Source: Siderastrea siderea (taxonomy: Eukaryota; Cnidaria; Anthozoa; Scleractinia; Rhizangiidae). Taken from it: a DNA stretch of 64,000 nt. Position 1 is the first letter of the stretch, and every line of letters starts with the position of its first letter. The translations under genes and the position numbers were made by a program. Below are positions 21,008 to 31,846 of the stretch, one piece after another. The notes beneath the pieces are model-generated. The model did not search any database. It was not told the origin of the DNA and was given only the letters and a program-made list of their open reading frames with translations. The stretch spans positions 43,620,201 to 43,684,200 of the forward strand of contig OZ034969.1 of the NCBI GenBank assembly GCA_964030785.1, written 5' to 3'.

Positions 21008-22570
21008 CAGGGCTCGAGACTAACTTTTCAACTTAGTAGCCAAGTGGCTAGTGAGAGGTTTGATTTCACTAGCCAAAATAAATTTTCACTAGCCAGACTT
21101 TTTTGCATAATCTCATACTGTGTTCAATATGTCTAATTTTTAGCCGAGTTAAGCACTGTAAACATGCCTCTGTATATTTCAAGAGTGAAGAACTTGAATG
21201 TTGACTTTTCTTTCCAACAGTTGAAGATCCTCACATGAATACAAAGTACTACGTGCCTTCAAGGCAAATTCTCAGGCGCAATGTAAGTTCACGCCTCTCA
21301 TTTCCCGTTTCGCTCAGATCATGACGAATAACGCAAACAGTTAACCTTTTATGAGCATGTCATCGTACGGAGAAACGTTGCGAAGACAAGACTAACATTG
21401 TACAAACGTTGTAAGGTACGGTGAAACGTCAAAAAGACAAGACTGATACAGCACTCAACTCACGTATGGAAAAACGTCAACAATAGAAGACTATTAAATT
21501 ATAAGCATATTTAGCTACGGAGAAACATTGAGCAGAAAAAACTAATAAGGTTCGAACTTACTAAGGTACAAAGAAACGTTGAGAAGTCACATCAAACACG
21601 TTGGCATGGTTGCAAATGCACCAAAGTAGGGAGAAACGCTGCCAACGTACCAAAATACAGAGACTAATAAATTAAAAATACGCAACTGCTAACTTACGGA
21701 GAAACGTTATTAGACAATACTAATTCAGTAAGAACGTGTGTGACGTACGGAAGAAGGCCGAACGGACAAACTGAACTATTACAGTGGGACAATAAATTAT
21801 GGAGAAACGCAAATGAGACAACTAAAATCGCACTAACGTACAGATAAACGTTGAGGAGACAAGACTAATACCATATGAACATACTAACGTACAGAGAAAC
21901 GCTAAGCAGTGTCGACTTATCGTATGAATGTACAGACACACTGAAAACCTTAGGAAGAGCAGAACAACGCCGTGCAAACGTGTTAACGTACAAAGAAACG
22001 TTGAGAAGGCTAGACTAATAAATCGACGAACCTACTTACACTGTATGTACGGAGAAACGTTGTGAAGACGTTACGTAAGGAGAAACGCTGGGAAGAGAAA
22101 CTACTGTGCGAAGGTAGCAATTAATGGAAAAAAGTCGATAACAGAAGACTAAAGAATTGTGTGAACTTACTAACGTGTAGACAAATATCATGTGAACGCA
22201 CTAACGGACCTTTCCAGGAAACGTGTGGTAAAACGTTCTGAAGACGGCTAATTTCGTTTGAACGTAGTTAGGACGGAGAAAACGTTGCCATCTGAGACAA
22301 GAATTAGTAAGGAAAAACGTTGACAGGACAAAACAAGTATCAATACGAACATTATGATATCCTTCTACAGAATAAGTTTTAGTTTCTGCTCACTCAATTT
22401 GCTTTTGGGATCCGATCATCAGAAGCAGTATTTAGTTTGGTTTCCATCCGCTGCTTCAGTGTTTTGAAATTTTCACTAGCCAAAATGGCTAGTGAAAGCG
22501 CAAAACTTACTAGCCAAAACGGAATTTCTACTAGTCTGTGACTAGTTGGCTACCGTTAGTCTCGACCCTG
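21008..22570. mobile_element. non-autonomous DNA transposon carrying a degenerate repeat array
   Basis: 1,563 bp from CAGGGCTCGAGACTAAC to GTTAGTCTCGACCCTG, flanked by TTTTC (21003-21007 and 22571-22575). Subterminal CTAGCCAAAA / TTTTGGCTAG motifs are inverted. Same end family as 17217-17811. No transposase frame. Confidence 0.75.
21340..22340. repeat. degenerate ~50-bp tandem array, core TACGGAGAAACGTTG
   Basis: About 18 units of ACGTACGGAGAAACGTTG followed by GAAGACAAGACTAAT-like sequence, at 21366, 21416, 21463, 21513, 21566, 21627, 21695, 21797, 21839, 21889, 21990, 22045, 22074 and further. Unit spacing varies from ~30 to ~70 bp and both halves diverge between units. Confidence 0.7.
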
Positions 22571-23375
22571 TTTTCGACCGTTCACAAAAAGAGCTGTTAC
22601 ATTTATTTTTCTCGATGTCAAATTAATATGCGATTCAATTAACAATTACAAGAACACTTAATTTATACTAACGATTGTTCGAACATCATGCTAAATAAAC
22701 TAACAACAAAGACTAAAATATGTCAGCTTAGTTTCTACAGCAGCTGCATCATCTAAATTAGTGTAGCTTATGACAGTGTTAGCTGGATAAAGACAGCTTT
22801 AATTTTCAAGATATAATATCTTCCTTTGATCCTTTAAGTATCCTACTGTTCGTGTTTTTGATATTTGTCGAGTATTGTAAAACGCCCGAAGTTTTCGAAG
22901 ACACGATAGAAAATGGCTTTTCCTTATTTATAGGCCCTATAATATAGAATTTAAGCTGAAGTGCAAGCAAAAACTGAAATGAAACGAGTTCTTACTGCTT
23001 TGGTAGATCTTCACTTAGTGTTCTTTTCATCAGTTTTCTTCAATACATTCTTAGATAACCGAAAACTTCTGCAGAGAATTATACGTTAAAAACGCTTTCT
23101 CTAAATTAAGGGTTACTTTCTTCGCGGCAAACACCTCGAAATCAATGAAAACTCTTTCCTATATTTTATACTCCGATAAAGCATGTTTGTTTTAGCCAAT
23201 CAGTCTGCCCAAATACAGCTGCAAGTATTGACCACTCCCCATGAAGGGCTTTTTCGGGGACAATAAAGAAATACATGTAAATGAACTCAACAGCTTTAAG
23301 AACCACAGCTGGCGAAGAGGCAGACCTATTGGCTATTTACAAGCATGGCCAAGGAGTTGAACAACTCCAGTTATT
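22571..23375. other. host spacer, no supported gene
   Basis: AT-rich; I see no coding frame, tRNA or clear inverted repeats. Confidence 0.4.
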
Positions 23376-23451
23376 GCTTAGAGCGGGACTTGAACCCGGG
23401 ACCTCCGAATTTCAAATCCAACGTCCTAACCATTCGGCCATAATGCCTCCC
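23376..23451 (-). repeat. tRNA-Ser-derived SINE-like sequence
   Basis: On the minus strand it reads ATGGCCGAATGGTTAGGACG (A-box region), an anticodon region GTTGGATTTGAAATTC compatible with Ser-UGA, and GGTCCCGGGTTCAAGTCCCG (B-box region). The acceptor ends do not pair, so this is a tRNA-derived repeat rather than a functional tRNA. Confidence 0.65.
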
Positions 23452-24152
23452 ACTCGGCACATGATTGTTCTAACTAGCTCTAACTTCTAAGACTGTGGGT
23501 AAAATCTTAAAGAGATTGTGACCATTCAAATGAAAAATATTGAAAGTACTTTCCTGGATTTGATTTATTATGCTGTACAAGGTGGCTCTAACTTTTGCGA
23601 GGGTGACAGAAATTTTAAAATGTGACCACTCAAATGAACGCAATAAATAACTCAGTGATGGTAAGTTCGATATTACAAATGGTCACTAATGGCTTTTATT
23701 TTTTGTCCAGAAATGTTACCATGTAACCATGGTAAGCACCCTTATTCAACTCGACATGTCAAAGCCATAGAATTCAGAGAATTTTACGTGGCGGCGCTCA
23801 GCGCCTGTGTTTCGGTACTGGCAATAAAATAAAGTATTGAAAAAGACGAGAAATGGCTAAAATATGATTGATATCAGAAAAAGTGGGTATGTAGACTTGG
23901 TGCTAACTATTATGCTGCATAAGGTCGTTGTAACCTTGTTTGTGTGTGTATGAAATTATTTGGTGTGACCAATCAAATGAAAGCCATTTAACAATATTTT
24001 CTGTTTATTATGCTGTATAAGGTGGTTCTAACTTTCGAGTCTGTGGATGAAATCCTAAAGTGTTACCTCTGAAATGAAACTATTGAGCAATATTTTCCTG
24101 TGGCACTGTTTATATACTGTACAAGGTGGTCCTATACTGTCCCCTTGGCCTA

Positions 24153-24592
24153 TTTCCCTTTCGTAAACGGTCGTTGCCATTTTTGACGGTCGATGCCATC
24201 ATTGGTAACCAAGCCTTTAGTCATGGTAGAAGTAATATATGCTCTGGATTAAGTTACGATAAGGCAACAAATACATTTTTGAATAGTCTTAGAAAGAACA
24301 AAGTTTAAACCCAAGTTGAATTTACGTTTAAACTTCGGGAAAGGGCTAGGGTCACCTATTATAGATGTATCAGTTATGAAAGACAGTTAATTATAATACA
24401 TACTATAATTTTTCGGAATTGTGGCGGATTGGCATGTTAGTGTAGTGGTAAGGGAGAGAGATTAGAATACGAAAGGACCGGGTTCGAATCTGGGTTGTAA
24501 ATATCTTTCTTTTTAGTAGAAAAACTTTCAATAATAGTTCAAAAATTTTCTAAGTGTCTTAAAAATGGCAACGACCGTTTACGAAAGGGAAA
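24153..24592. mobile_element. 440-bp MITE with perfect 32-bp inverted repeats
   Basis: Arms at 24153-24184 and 24561-24592 are perfect reverse complements (start TTTCCCTTTCGTAAACGGTC). A tRNA-like B box sits inside. No clear target duplication. Confidence 0.8.
24427..24500 (+). repeat. tRNA-like sequence inside the MITE
   Basis: GTTAGTGTAGTGGTAAGG resembles an A box/D arm and GGACCGGGTTCGAATCTGGG a B box/T arm. The acceptor stem is not convincing. Possibly a SINE-derived RNA polymerase III promoter. Confidence 0.45.
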
Positions 24593-25093
24593 ATTGCGTC
24601 GCCTTGGATGAAATTCAATAGTATGACCATTCAAGTGAAAGCTACTTTGCAGTCTTATGCTTTTAAAAGAAAAGCTATAAGGTATAATCAAACCCAAAAA
24701 CGCTTAGAGGAGCAGTACGTTTAAAAAGGTTTTTTTCCTTTAATTGTTGTTGTTTCTTTTCGTTAAATGTTCCAAAAAACTGTGATTATACGTAATTTTG
24801 GAAAATTTTAAAATTTTGATTCTTTGGGGAGTGAATAAAAGTGTCTGATGATGCATTGCAGTTGCAACTTAGCAACTTAGCAATACTTAAGACAACTTGT
24901 CTCCATTCCAGTGCTGAGTAGTCGGTGTACACGAGACCATCAACCGGGAAGTTGCAAGTGGCCCTTAAGTGGGTTGATGTGTCAGCAATTAACTGAATTC
25001 AGGACAAAGGCAATCTTTTAGCATCCCAGTTAACCATTCCGCCATCTTCATTTACAGGTTGATCAACGCCAAATCTATAATCCTTGAACTAGT

Positions 25094-26049
25094 TTTTGTT
25101 GGCAAGTGAGAAAGATTGAATCAACACCCAAGCATAGCCAGCTTCGAAATCAAAATCGCAGTAGACTGGAAAAAAAGGTTGTTTTGCGCCATTGATTGCG
25201 AGATCTTTGCAACTCCGAGGTTTTTTCTCGCACCACCGACCAGTGCAATCAACAGGACAAGTAAGTTGAACCTCACAGTGGTGGGGTCACAAATCTCCTC
25301 ACAGGTCCCTCCCTGCAGACATGGATTGCTTTGGCAACATCTGTTGACACAAGATCTCGTCCTTGAACAAAACTTCGTCCATGCTAATGAAAAGTAAACA
25401 ACAATGAAAATGTTTAGAAAAAGCAGTGTGCAACTCTCCTGTTGTTAAAAGGTATTGAATCTCTTTGCTCACACTCATATTATTTGGCATCGCCTTGATT
25501 TAAGCTCCTCCTGTCAAATACGTTTCGAATTTCTGGGGCAAACCCTCCTTGGGGAAACTGGGTATGGGGATTTTTAAAGTAGCAATGGCGGGCGACGTTC
25601 CCAGAAAAACCCCCTTAAGTCAACTTTTGGTAAAGAATGCAAAAATCCGAAATTTCCTGATCTTAATGAGTAACTCAAATATCTGAAATGTTAGGAGCAC
25701 TTACATCAACTTTGTATTCTCGCACCAAATCATAATAACTTGCTCCAAGTTTGTATTTCAGTGCTGCTGGTTTCATCTCTTTATTTACAGCATTCAGTTC
25801 ACAGTTGTCTTGTTGTTTGTTGTGCATGTAGTTCATAGAGATACAGCGACAATCATCTCTACAAATCATGTGACAATGGGTGACTTTATCCACTGTCGAA
25901 TTTCTAAACACGTGACCTTCAAGGGCGTGGTTGGGAATGACATTTTCGTCTATAACAAACTTGAAGTTTTGACAATTTCTTTCAGCAGAGGCGTGAGATT
26001 GTCCCAGCTGGAGGTATAAAGCAAGCAACCAGTGGAAACCGACTTCCAT
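25094..26049 (-). pseudogene. host secreted PAN/EGF/fibrinogen-like protein, 5' exons, with frame breaks
   Basis: Exon 1 (25705-26049) codes a signal peptide (MEVGFHWLLALYLQLGQSHA) and a PAN/apple-type domain with Cys pattern CHMICRDDCRCISMNY..CEL, ending at a GTAAGT donor. After an intron with acceptor CATTAG (~25384), an EGF-like segment reads CCQSNPCLQGGTCEEICDP; then, one frame over, TCPVDCTGRWCEKKPRSC and the start of a fibrinogen-like domain (VYCDFDFEAGYAWVLIQ). This domain order is common in coral and anemone secreted or skeletal-matrix proteins. The frame change near 25275 and the phase mismatch at the exon junction suggest a pseudogene or sequence errors. Downstream exons were not found. 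Confidence 0.6.
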
Positions 26050-27529
26050 ATGGATTTCAAACCAGCTGCGAAATAACGCAAAACTCCATTTGTTGAAACT
26101 AATTTTATCTTTTATCGGTCAAAGATAGAAAGATTGAAACGCACTTATGATTATTTAAAATATTTCTTTCCGTAGATTTCTGCTTTTCGTAGTTGATCTG
26201 AATCAAGAGTCTGAATGAAATAAAAGGATGACTAGACTAAAATATTCTGGCTCTTGTCGTAAGGAAAACAATTATTATAAGGTTAATTTGGTGGAGCGTT
26301 GAAGTTAAAATCTCTGTCGTTGGTGTTTCTCAATTATAATTTTGTTACAAGACGTTCAGTAAATAAACAATGTAGATATGCATGGTGTGGACCAATGACG
26401 CACAAGCGAAAATGTTTGATGGATTATTAGCTCCAATATGTTTAGATGGACTATTCGAAGGGCCAGGGTGCATTCCGTGTACGTCCCACGCCGAAGATGC
26501 GCCAAGAGTTTCGAAGTTGTACGCCAAGCGGCCGCCGAGGCGCCGACGCCAGCAATTAACCTCGTCCCCAGACCCCAAGCTAGGCTCTCTCCTCTTCCCG
26601 CCGCGAATGCGAAAGAGAGGCGAAGTAACGAGGACAAGAAAGTTGATGGACTTAAAACTTATGGTTCGGTTTATTTGTTCATGTTTATAATTACTAGCAC
26701 AACTTTCTAACATCACTACAGATCTGAAGACAGTGACAATGCATTCTCCTGGACTAATGCAACGACGCAATCTTCAGAGCTCTCAAGTTGATTTGTCGCC
26801 AAAGAGTGAGATTTTTGACGGCGTAGCCGTCTATTGTGACGCTAAAGGCGTCACTTTTCTAGGAGGGTTTGGGGGCATGCTCCCCCAGAAAATTGTGAAA
26901 AATTGAAGTAGCCAAGACGTGTTTTCCTTTATTCTAAGCGGAAATGTGACCCTTCGAAAGTAACTATTTAGATCCCAGATTTTTCTTTTAAATGGACTAT
27001 TTGTAGTAAATATCAACTCTTTCTTAACATTCCGACTTATCCAGAAGTCAAATTAACATATCATATCGCTGGAAAACAGGAGTTTCTTCTACATGCTGTC
27101 ACTCTGATGCTCTTTGTTGTGGTTGTAGTTCCAAGTAGCTTTCTTGGCACTGACCAACTAATCTGCAGGTGGTTCAAAAGATGACTCCTTGTTGGCCGTT
27201 TTGATAGTAAGCAGAGAGGCCAGTGTACCATCCATCTGGAGAGAAGGCAAAAATGTTGTTTTGTTTTTCCTTATTAGAGAAAAAACTCTCTCTCTTCATC
27301 GGCATTTTAATGTGGTAGAACAAGAACTGCACGATAATTTCCATTGTTAGAAAGCGTTCGAAGCCAGTACAAAGGGAACATAGAGTGAATTATTCCCAGA
27401 GTGATGGTTCATTAGGGAGTCACTTAACTTAAGCAGCAATTTTCTGCCTCAAAATGAACTGTTTAAATCAAAAACCTTAAATGCGTGAGAAAAAATACTT
27501 CTAGCGTGAGGGCGTAAGATTGAGATTTT
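26050..27529. other. host spacer before copy B, no supported gene
   Basis: A GC-richer patch at ~26500-26640 looks like part of a dispersed repeat but has no clear ends. A short inverted repeat (GACGGCGTAGCCGTC, GACGCTAAAGGCGTC) lies at 26818-26852. No gene supported. Confidence 0.4.
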
Positions 27530-27535
27530 CCTCTG
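27530..27535. repeat. left target-site duplication of copy B (CCTCTG)
   Basis: CCTCTG immediately precedes the element start and is repeated at 48655-48660 directly after its end. Six bases is the duplication length characteristic of Polinton integration. Confidence 0.85.
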
Positions 27536-27764
27536 AGTAGTACATTACGCCCGTATGGGTAATTTCCTGGCTTCTGATTGGTCGAGTGACGTCATCACCG
27601 GAAGTGGAATGGGAAACCGCTGACCAGTGGGAAAAAAGGATCGTGGGCTCATGCAACCGGAAGTCACGTGTTTTTGAATGGGAAACCGCTGAGCAGTGGG
27701 AAAAAAAGGATCGTGGGCTCATGGAAAGCGGAAGTCACGTGTTTTTGAATGGGAAACCGCTGAC
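27536..27764. repeat. left terminal inverted repeat of copy B
   Basis: 229 bp identical to the reverse complement of 48426-48654 except one position (CATGG versus CAGGG near 27720). Contains tandem ~70-bp subrepeats with GGGAAACCGCTGACCAGTGG, CCGGAAGTCACGTG and a CRE-type TGACGTCA at 27590-27597. The inner edge abuts PolB directly, so the deeper part of the repeat present at the other end has been lost here. Confidence 0.9.
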
Positions 27765-30700
27765 CGCTTTATTCGTAGTATACCCATAGTTCTTGGGTCC
27801 TCCACTGACAAATTCTTGAATGTATTCATCGTCCTTTAATTCGGAGGCGAAGTCCCCTAGATAGGAACCCAAGGTAGGATGGAATTGAGTGGGTGTTTCC
27901 TCCAGGTAGATGACGGAGTCGGTGTCAAAGTAGAGGACTCTTTCCCCTAAGCGTTCCAGGGCGTCATACAATTTAAGGCGTGCGTGGCAGGTGGTGAAGC
28001 AGGCCACAAAAATGTTGAGGTTGGGTGACACGCGGATGTCCTCTTTTTGGTTTTGGTAGTGGATCTCCACCATGTTGTTGTTGATCACGGACACGTGACG
28101 TACGTCTAAGGCATCGCTATCCAAGAAACGGTGGAAGGCATGAGGATCATCAAAGGCTTGAATTTGCGTCTTGTTGAGGCGTTGTCCAAACTTGCCCCAC
28201 ATGGAGTTCAACATCAGCTTAGCTAGGGTACGCAGGCCCGGGTTGTATTCGATCTTGTGGTAGTCCAACTGGATGCCTTCATGCAGGAAGTACTGTTCGA
28301 TGTAACTTTGCTTTTCTTCTTCTGTCATGTCGTCCTTAGGCCACCCACTAGCTTCTTGCTTAATTTTCAACCAGGTGTTGACATAATCGGCGAAGAGGCC
28401 CTCACAGGTCTCGTCAAAATGCCAGACTTCATAGATGTATTGGACTTGGTACCCCAATTCGACGGCTTTCTTTAATTCGGGGGTACACCAGGTACTGGTG
28501 AGGGCGCGTTGTTCGTCGGGGTGAGGGCAATGATAAGATCTGTCCAAAAGAGGTTTGTCCATTTCTTCTTCCACACAACGGGCACAGAGTGGAAAGAGCA
28601 GTTTGTCGTCATGACGGTAAGGCAGCACGGGATGGTACAATTCACGGGGAGGCAGGATTTTGCATTGAATGAGACCAAAGTACTGGTGTATGTCAGTGTG
28701 ACCCGGTTGAGAATAGATGGTAGGACGTCCTTTGGGGTAGGTGGACTTCTTGTTCACCCACGGGTACAAGGAGGTGACATCGATGTAGTGAATTTTTTGG
28801 CCAGGGGTGATATGATGGTAGAGTTTGATGGCATTGGTACGACCTCCACAGAAAGCATCCCGAGGTTCAAGAGGTTGGATAAAGTTGAGTTCCCGGACGA
28901 AGGAGTCGATCTCTGGTTGGGTTTTTAGGAGGTGGTCCCATTGACATCCCCACATTTGAATGACGTTGTACCCTTGTTTGGTAAGCTTTTGGACTTTGTC
29001 TTGGGTGGCGTCATAGAGGTCATGCATCGTCAGATCATAGTTGCGGGGATGTTTTTCGTGGCGATGGGGATAACAGGTAGGGCATCCGTGGGTGAAACAG
29101 CCTTGAAATTCGTAGACGGTGTGGGTGTCGGGGCAATAACCATCCACATAGATCTGGGTCCCGGGGATCTTATACTCGCCTTCATTTCGGACATGTTGGA
29201 TGTATTGGTGATGATGAGGCTCTGGATTGGCACTGGCCAAGAGATCGGCGGGGGTAAGATCTTGGAGGGCGCGTTGACGTAGTTGGTGATCGCACCAGGT
29301 TAACCAGTGAAGGGCTGGGATGGACTGGTTGATGTTGTTTCTCCACCCCTTATGACCGGCGGGTTCGCTGGCAATACTGTTCGGGATCATCCGGTTCATA
29401 CGTAAATCTCGATTACAAGCGGAGGCAATGGTGACGTGATCGAAGGGATTGAAGGCTGTTAAGTCTTCAAACAGGCGTTTGAAAGTGAGACATCCTTGTT
29501 TGAGGAGTCGTACATCGGAACTGCAATAGTCCAACAACTCTTTTTGGAAATGAAACACCACACCCTGGTCGCGTTGTTCTTGATGCCAGGTTTCAAAGGC
29601 TTGTCTGCCTTCGAGTGTCATGGCCTCAGGCATGTAGTAATCGCGTGAGGGGAGGATGCCCACGTAGTGTTGATACTCATCATTGGGTACGTTGAACTTG
29701 TGGGGGAAATACCCTTTGCAGAGTTCTGTCAAACCAAAGGTTTTGGGAAACGCGGAGAGGGGCATCTGGAAGAAACTCATGGAATCAATGAACCGGATGC
29801 GGTCATGTTTGATCTCTAAGAGTTTACACCCGTTGCGGAGTTGTTCAACGATCCGGTTGTCACTATAGTATTCTTGGATGATAAAGTACCCATCGTACCC
29901 TTGAAAATTATGAGCGATGACATTGACTTGACGGGTATCGTGAAGAGTCAAGGTATCCAACCATTCCAGAAAGTCACGGATACAGGTGGGACCTGGGAAA
30001 GGCTTGGGTTCATCCTTGTCTTCGGTTTCGGCCACGACGAGATTGGCAATGTGTTTTTCCTGGGGTTGCATGGCTTCGATATCAAAGAAGACGTGTAAGG
30101 GAGGCAGGTCTTCCTCCTCGTCCTCGGAGGCATGGGGTTCCGCGGCGGCGGCGGCACCTCGTTTGGCGCGAGGGCCTTTTTGACGGGTCCTCTTTCTCTT
30201 CTTTTCGTCTTGAGGTTTGGGGGCTTTTTGTATAAAACAACGGTGGTCGTCAGCGTGGACGTACTGGTGACAAGAAGGGCAATCCACGTGCTTACAACGG
30301 TGACGTTGAATGCGGGACAAACCCACATTTTGTTGATAACAGTCAAGGCATCGGTGTCGTTGAGAGCACACGGAGGACTGGAGGCCCGTGGCGGGTTTGC
30401 CAGCATGGGTCTTGCTGGCATGGGCTTCCAAACACGCGGGTCCGAAAAAGTCCCGATGACACGAGTCGCAACGTTGAGTGGCTTTCAGGTGTCGGGGGTA
30501 AGCATGTTGAAAGTCTGGACAATCTTTCTGTCGACAGGCTCCGCACACCTTGGTCTTGGTGCATCGATGCAGTCCCTCATGGTCATAGGGTTTCCAACAA
30601 GCCGCACAGACATAACTGGACCCGAAAAATCCCGGCAATTTGGTGATGACATCATAATGGTCTTGGTTGTGCAACAGGATCAGTTGTTTGTCAGAAAGGG

Positions 30701-31607
30701 GTCCAAACGTCGTGATGTGAAACGATCGCTGCGCATCCACCAGGATGATTTGGTAACCCGTGAGGGAGGGAGCTTGACTGAATTGGGTCAAGGCATCATA
30801 CCCACAGGGACCGAAGGGTACCTTGGCTTCATTCTGGAGGTCCCAAGCTAAGGTTCTCTGGAGTTGACTTCCATGTCGAATCGATTCCCATTTCGGGTGC
30901 TGGTCCACGCGAGCTTTGGCGGTGACGAGGGCTCTGGCGCAACAGAGGTCATCGTCGTTGGTAATTGTTATGACAGACCGTTTGTTGGTTGTCAACATGG
31001 TCATGGTGGGATGCCCTGGTTTCCCACGACGGGGTTTTCCGGTGCCTTGAGGAGCATGATGAACTTGAGTGATGGAGACTTGAAAGGAGTCATCCATTTC
31101 AAATTGTTCGTTGCTGTTGAGGGCTTGGGCTAAACGTTGGAACAGAGCTTCCACACGTTCTGTGTCTCGACGCCATTCACCTGCACGTAATCCCCACCCC
31201 TGAAAATTATTGTGCAGGCGATCGGATGCTATTGTAAAGTAGAGGCGATCTTGATCGTGGAGGTCGGGGGTGGTGGTTAACACTTGATCGACGGCTCGAC
31301 GTAATCCATCTTGGAGAGCTTGGGTTATATTTTGGCCTGGAAGCAAGTTCCCCCTTTGACGTAACTGGGTCTTGAAATGACGTTCTTGTACCCCCATGCG
31401 ATCACTCGTCCGATTCACAAAAGGTTCTAAGTCAAATTGGAAGGTAACTTGCGCAGAGGGATCCAATCCACCCCCGCTTTGTTCCCATTGGTCCAAGGCC
31501 TCTTGGCAAATGTCGTCGTCACTGTCGGCCATCTCTTCGGTCGAAATCAAAGGTCCCACACAGGAATTTGTGTCGTCTTCTGAGCTTGGCGCTTCTTGAG
31601 TGGACAT
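27735..31607 (-). CDS. protein-primed DNA polymerase B, C-terminally truncated
   Basis: About 1,280 element-derived residues. Acidic N-terminus; Cys/His-rich region at ~330-470 (CAACWKPY, CGACRQKDCPDF, CHRDFF, CLDCYQQN, CPSCHQYV); 3'-5' exonuclease motif VFFDIEAMQ at ~507 and NFQGYDGYF; a GCFTHGCPTCYP segment at ~838 typical of Polinton polymerases; palm motif A YIDVTSLYPW at ~944, motif B KLMLNSMWGKFGQ at ~1133 and motif C YFDTDSVIYL at ~1229. All catalytic motifs are intact. The frame runs out of PolB after KNYGYTT into terminal-repeat sequence, so roughly the last 75 residues (present in copy A, 12640-12907) are deleted. Promoter: TATA (CTCTATAAAAACAG, minus) near 31645-31658. Confidence 0.93.
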   Translation of the reverse strand: MSTQEAPSSEDDTNSCVGPLISTEEMADSDDDICQEALDQWEQSGGGLDPSAQVTFQFDLEPFVNRTSDRMGVQERHFKTQLRQRGNLLPGQNITQALQDGLRRAVDQVLTTTPDLHDQDRLYFTIASDRLHNNFQGWGLRAGEWRRDTERVEALFQRLAQALNSNEQFEMDDSFQVSITQVHHAPQGTGKPRRGKPGHPTMTMLTTNKRSVITITNDDDLCCARALVTAKARVDQHPKWESIRHGSQLQRTLAWDLQNEAKVPFGPCGYDALTQFSQAPSLTGYQIILVDAQRSFHITTFGPLSDKQLILLHNQDHYDVITKLPGFFGSSYVCAACWKPYDHEGLHRCTKTKVCGACRQKDCPDFQHAYPRHLKATQRCDSCHRDFFGPACLEAHASKTHAGKPATGLQSSVCSQRHRCLDCYQQNVGLSRIQRHRCKHVDCPSCHQYVHADDHRCFIQKAPKPQDEKKRKRTRQKGPRAKRGAAAAAEPHASEDEEEDLPPLHVFFDIEAMQPQEKHIANLVVAETEDKDEPKPFPGPTCIRDFLEWLDTLTLHDTRQVNVIAHNFQGYDGYFIIQEYYSDNRIVEQLRNGCKLLEIKHDRIRFIDSMSFFQMPLSAFPKTFGLTELCKGYFPHKFNVPNDEYQHYVGILPSRDYYMPEAMTLEGRQAFETWHQEQRDQGVVFHFQKELLDYCSSDVRLLKQGCLTFKRLFEDLTAFNPFDHVTIASACNRDLRMNRMIPNSIASEPAGHKGWRNNINQSIPALHWLTWCDHQLRQRALQDLTPADLLASANPEPHHHQYIQHVRNEGEYKIPGTQIYVDGYCPDTHTVYEFQGCFTHGCPTCYPHRHEKHPRNYDLTMHDLYDATQDKVQKLTKQGYNVIQMWGCQWDHLLKTQPEIDSFVRELNFIQPLEPRDAFCGGRTNAIKLYHHITPGQKIHYIDVTSLYPWVNKKSTYPKGRPTIYSQPGHTDIHQYFGLIQCKILPPRELYHPVLPYRHDDKLLFPLCARCVEEEMDKPLLDRSYHCPHPDEQRALTSTWCTPELKKAVELGYQVQYIYEVWHFDETCEGLFADYVNTWLKIKQEASGWPKDDMTEEEKQSYIEQYFLHEGIQLDYHKIEYNPGLRTLAKLMLNSMWGKFGQRLNKTQIQAFDDPHAFHRFLDSDALDVRHVSVINNNMVEIHYQNQKEDIRVSPNLNIFVACFTTCHARLKLYDALERLGERVLYFDTDSVIYLEETPTQFHPTLGSYLGDFASELKDDEYIQEFVSGGPKNYGYTTNKAVSGFPFKNT

Positions 31608-31846
31608 GATCAGATGAACTCGCTGGAGATCGGGGCTCTGTTTTTATAGAGAACCAAAAATGTCACGTGGGAGGGGAAGGAGCCAATCACTAAACAGGGT
31701 GCCCCGTAGAGAGGGGGGCGCCCTAGGGAGGGGTGGGACGGGGTGGGGGGACCCCCCTCCCCCCTCTCTAATGGGGGTCCATTGGCATGATAGGAACGAA
31801 TGAGAGACTATAAAACAGATCGATCCTCGGGCTGGAACATCTCAAC
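31608..31846. promoter_or_regulatory. divergent promoter between PolB and the early-type block
   Basis: Two outward TATA boxes: minus-strand CTCTATAAAAACAG (~31645-31658) for PolB and plus-strand ACTATAAAACAG (~31808-31819). Between them lies a 24-bp G/C tract at 31743-31766 with a hairpin-forming core (six G, A, six C). The identical tract is found at 47234-47257 (reverse strand) and 54995-55018. A CACGTG E-box and CCAAT sequence flank it. Confidence 0.7.

Noticed and set aside
21340..22340. CRISPR-like look of a repeated 15-bp core with spacers
   Set aside because: Eukaryotic context, unit spacing irregular (~30-70 bp), both core and spacer diverge together, no cas genes; it is a degenerate satellite inside a transposon.
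23376..23451. Functional tRNA-Ser gene
   Set aside because: Acceptor strands do not pair and the variable arm is missing; it reads as a SINE head.
26345..26770. Frames of 90-141 aa on both strands
   Set aside because: GC-rich patch open on both strands, no recognisable domain or splice structure; probably part of a dispersed repeat.
28509..30851. Several plus-strand frames of 116-239 aa opposite PolB of copy B
   Set aside because: Shadows of the intact 1,290-codon PolB frame; no domain content.
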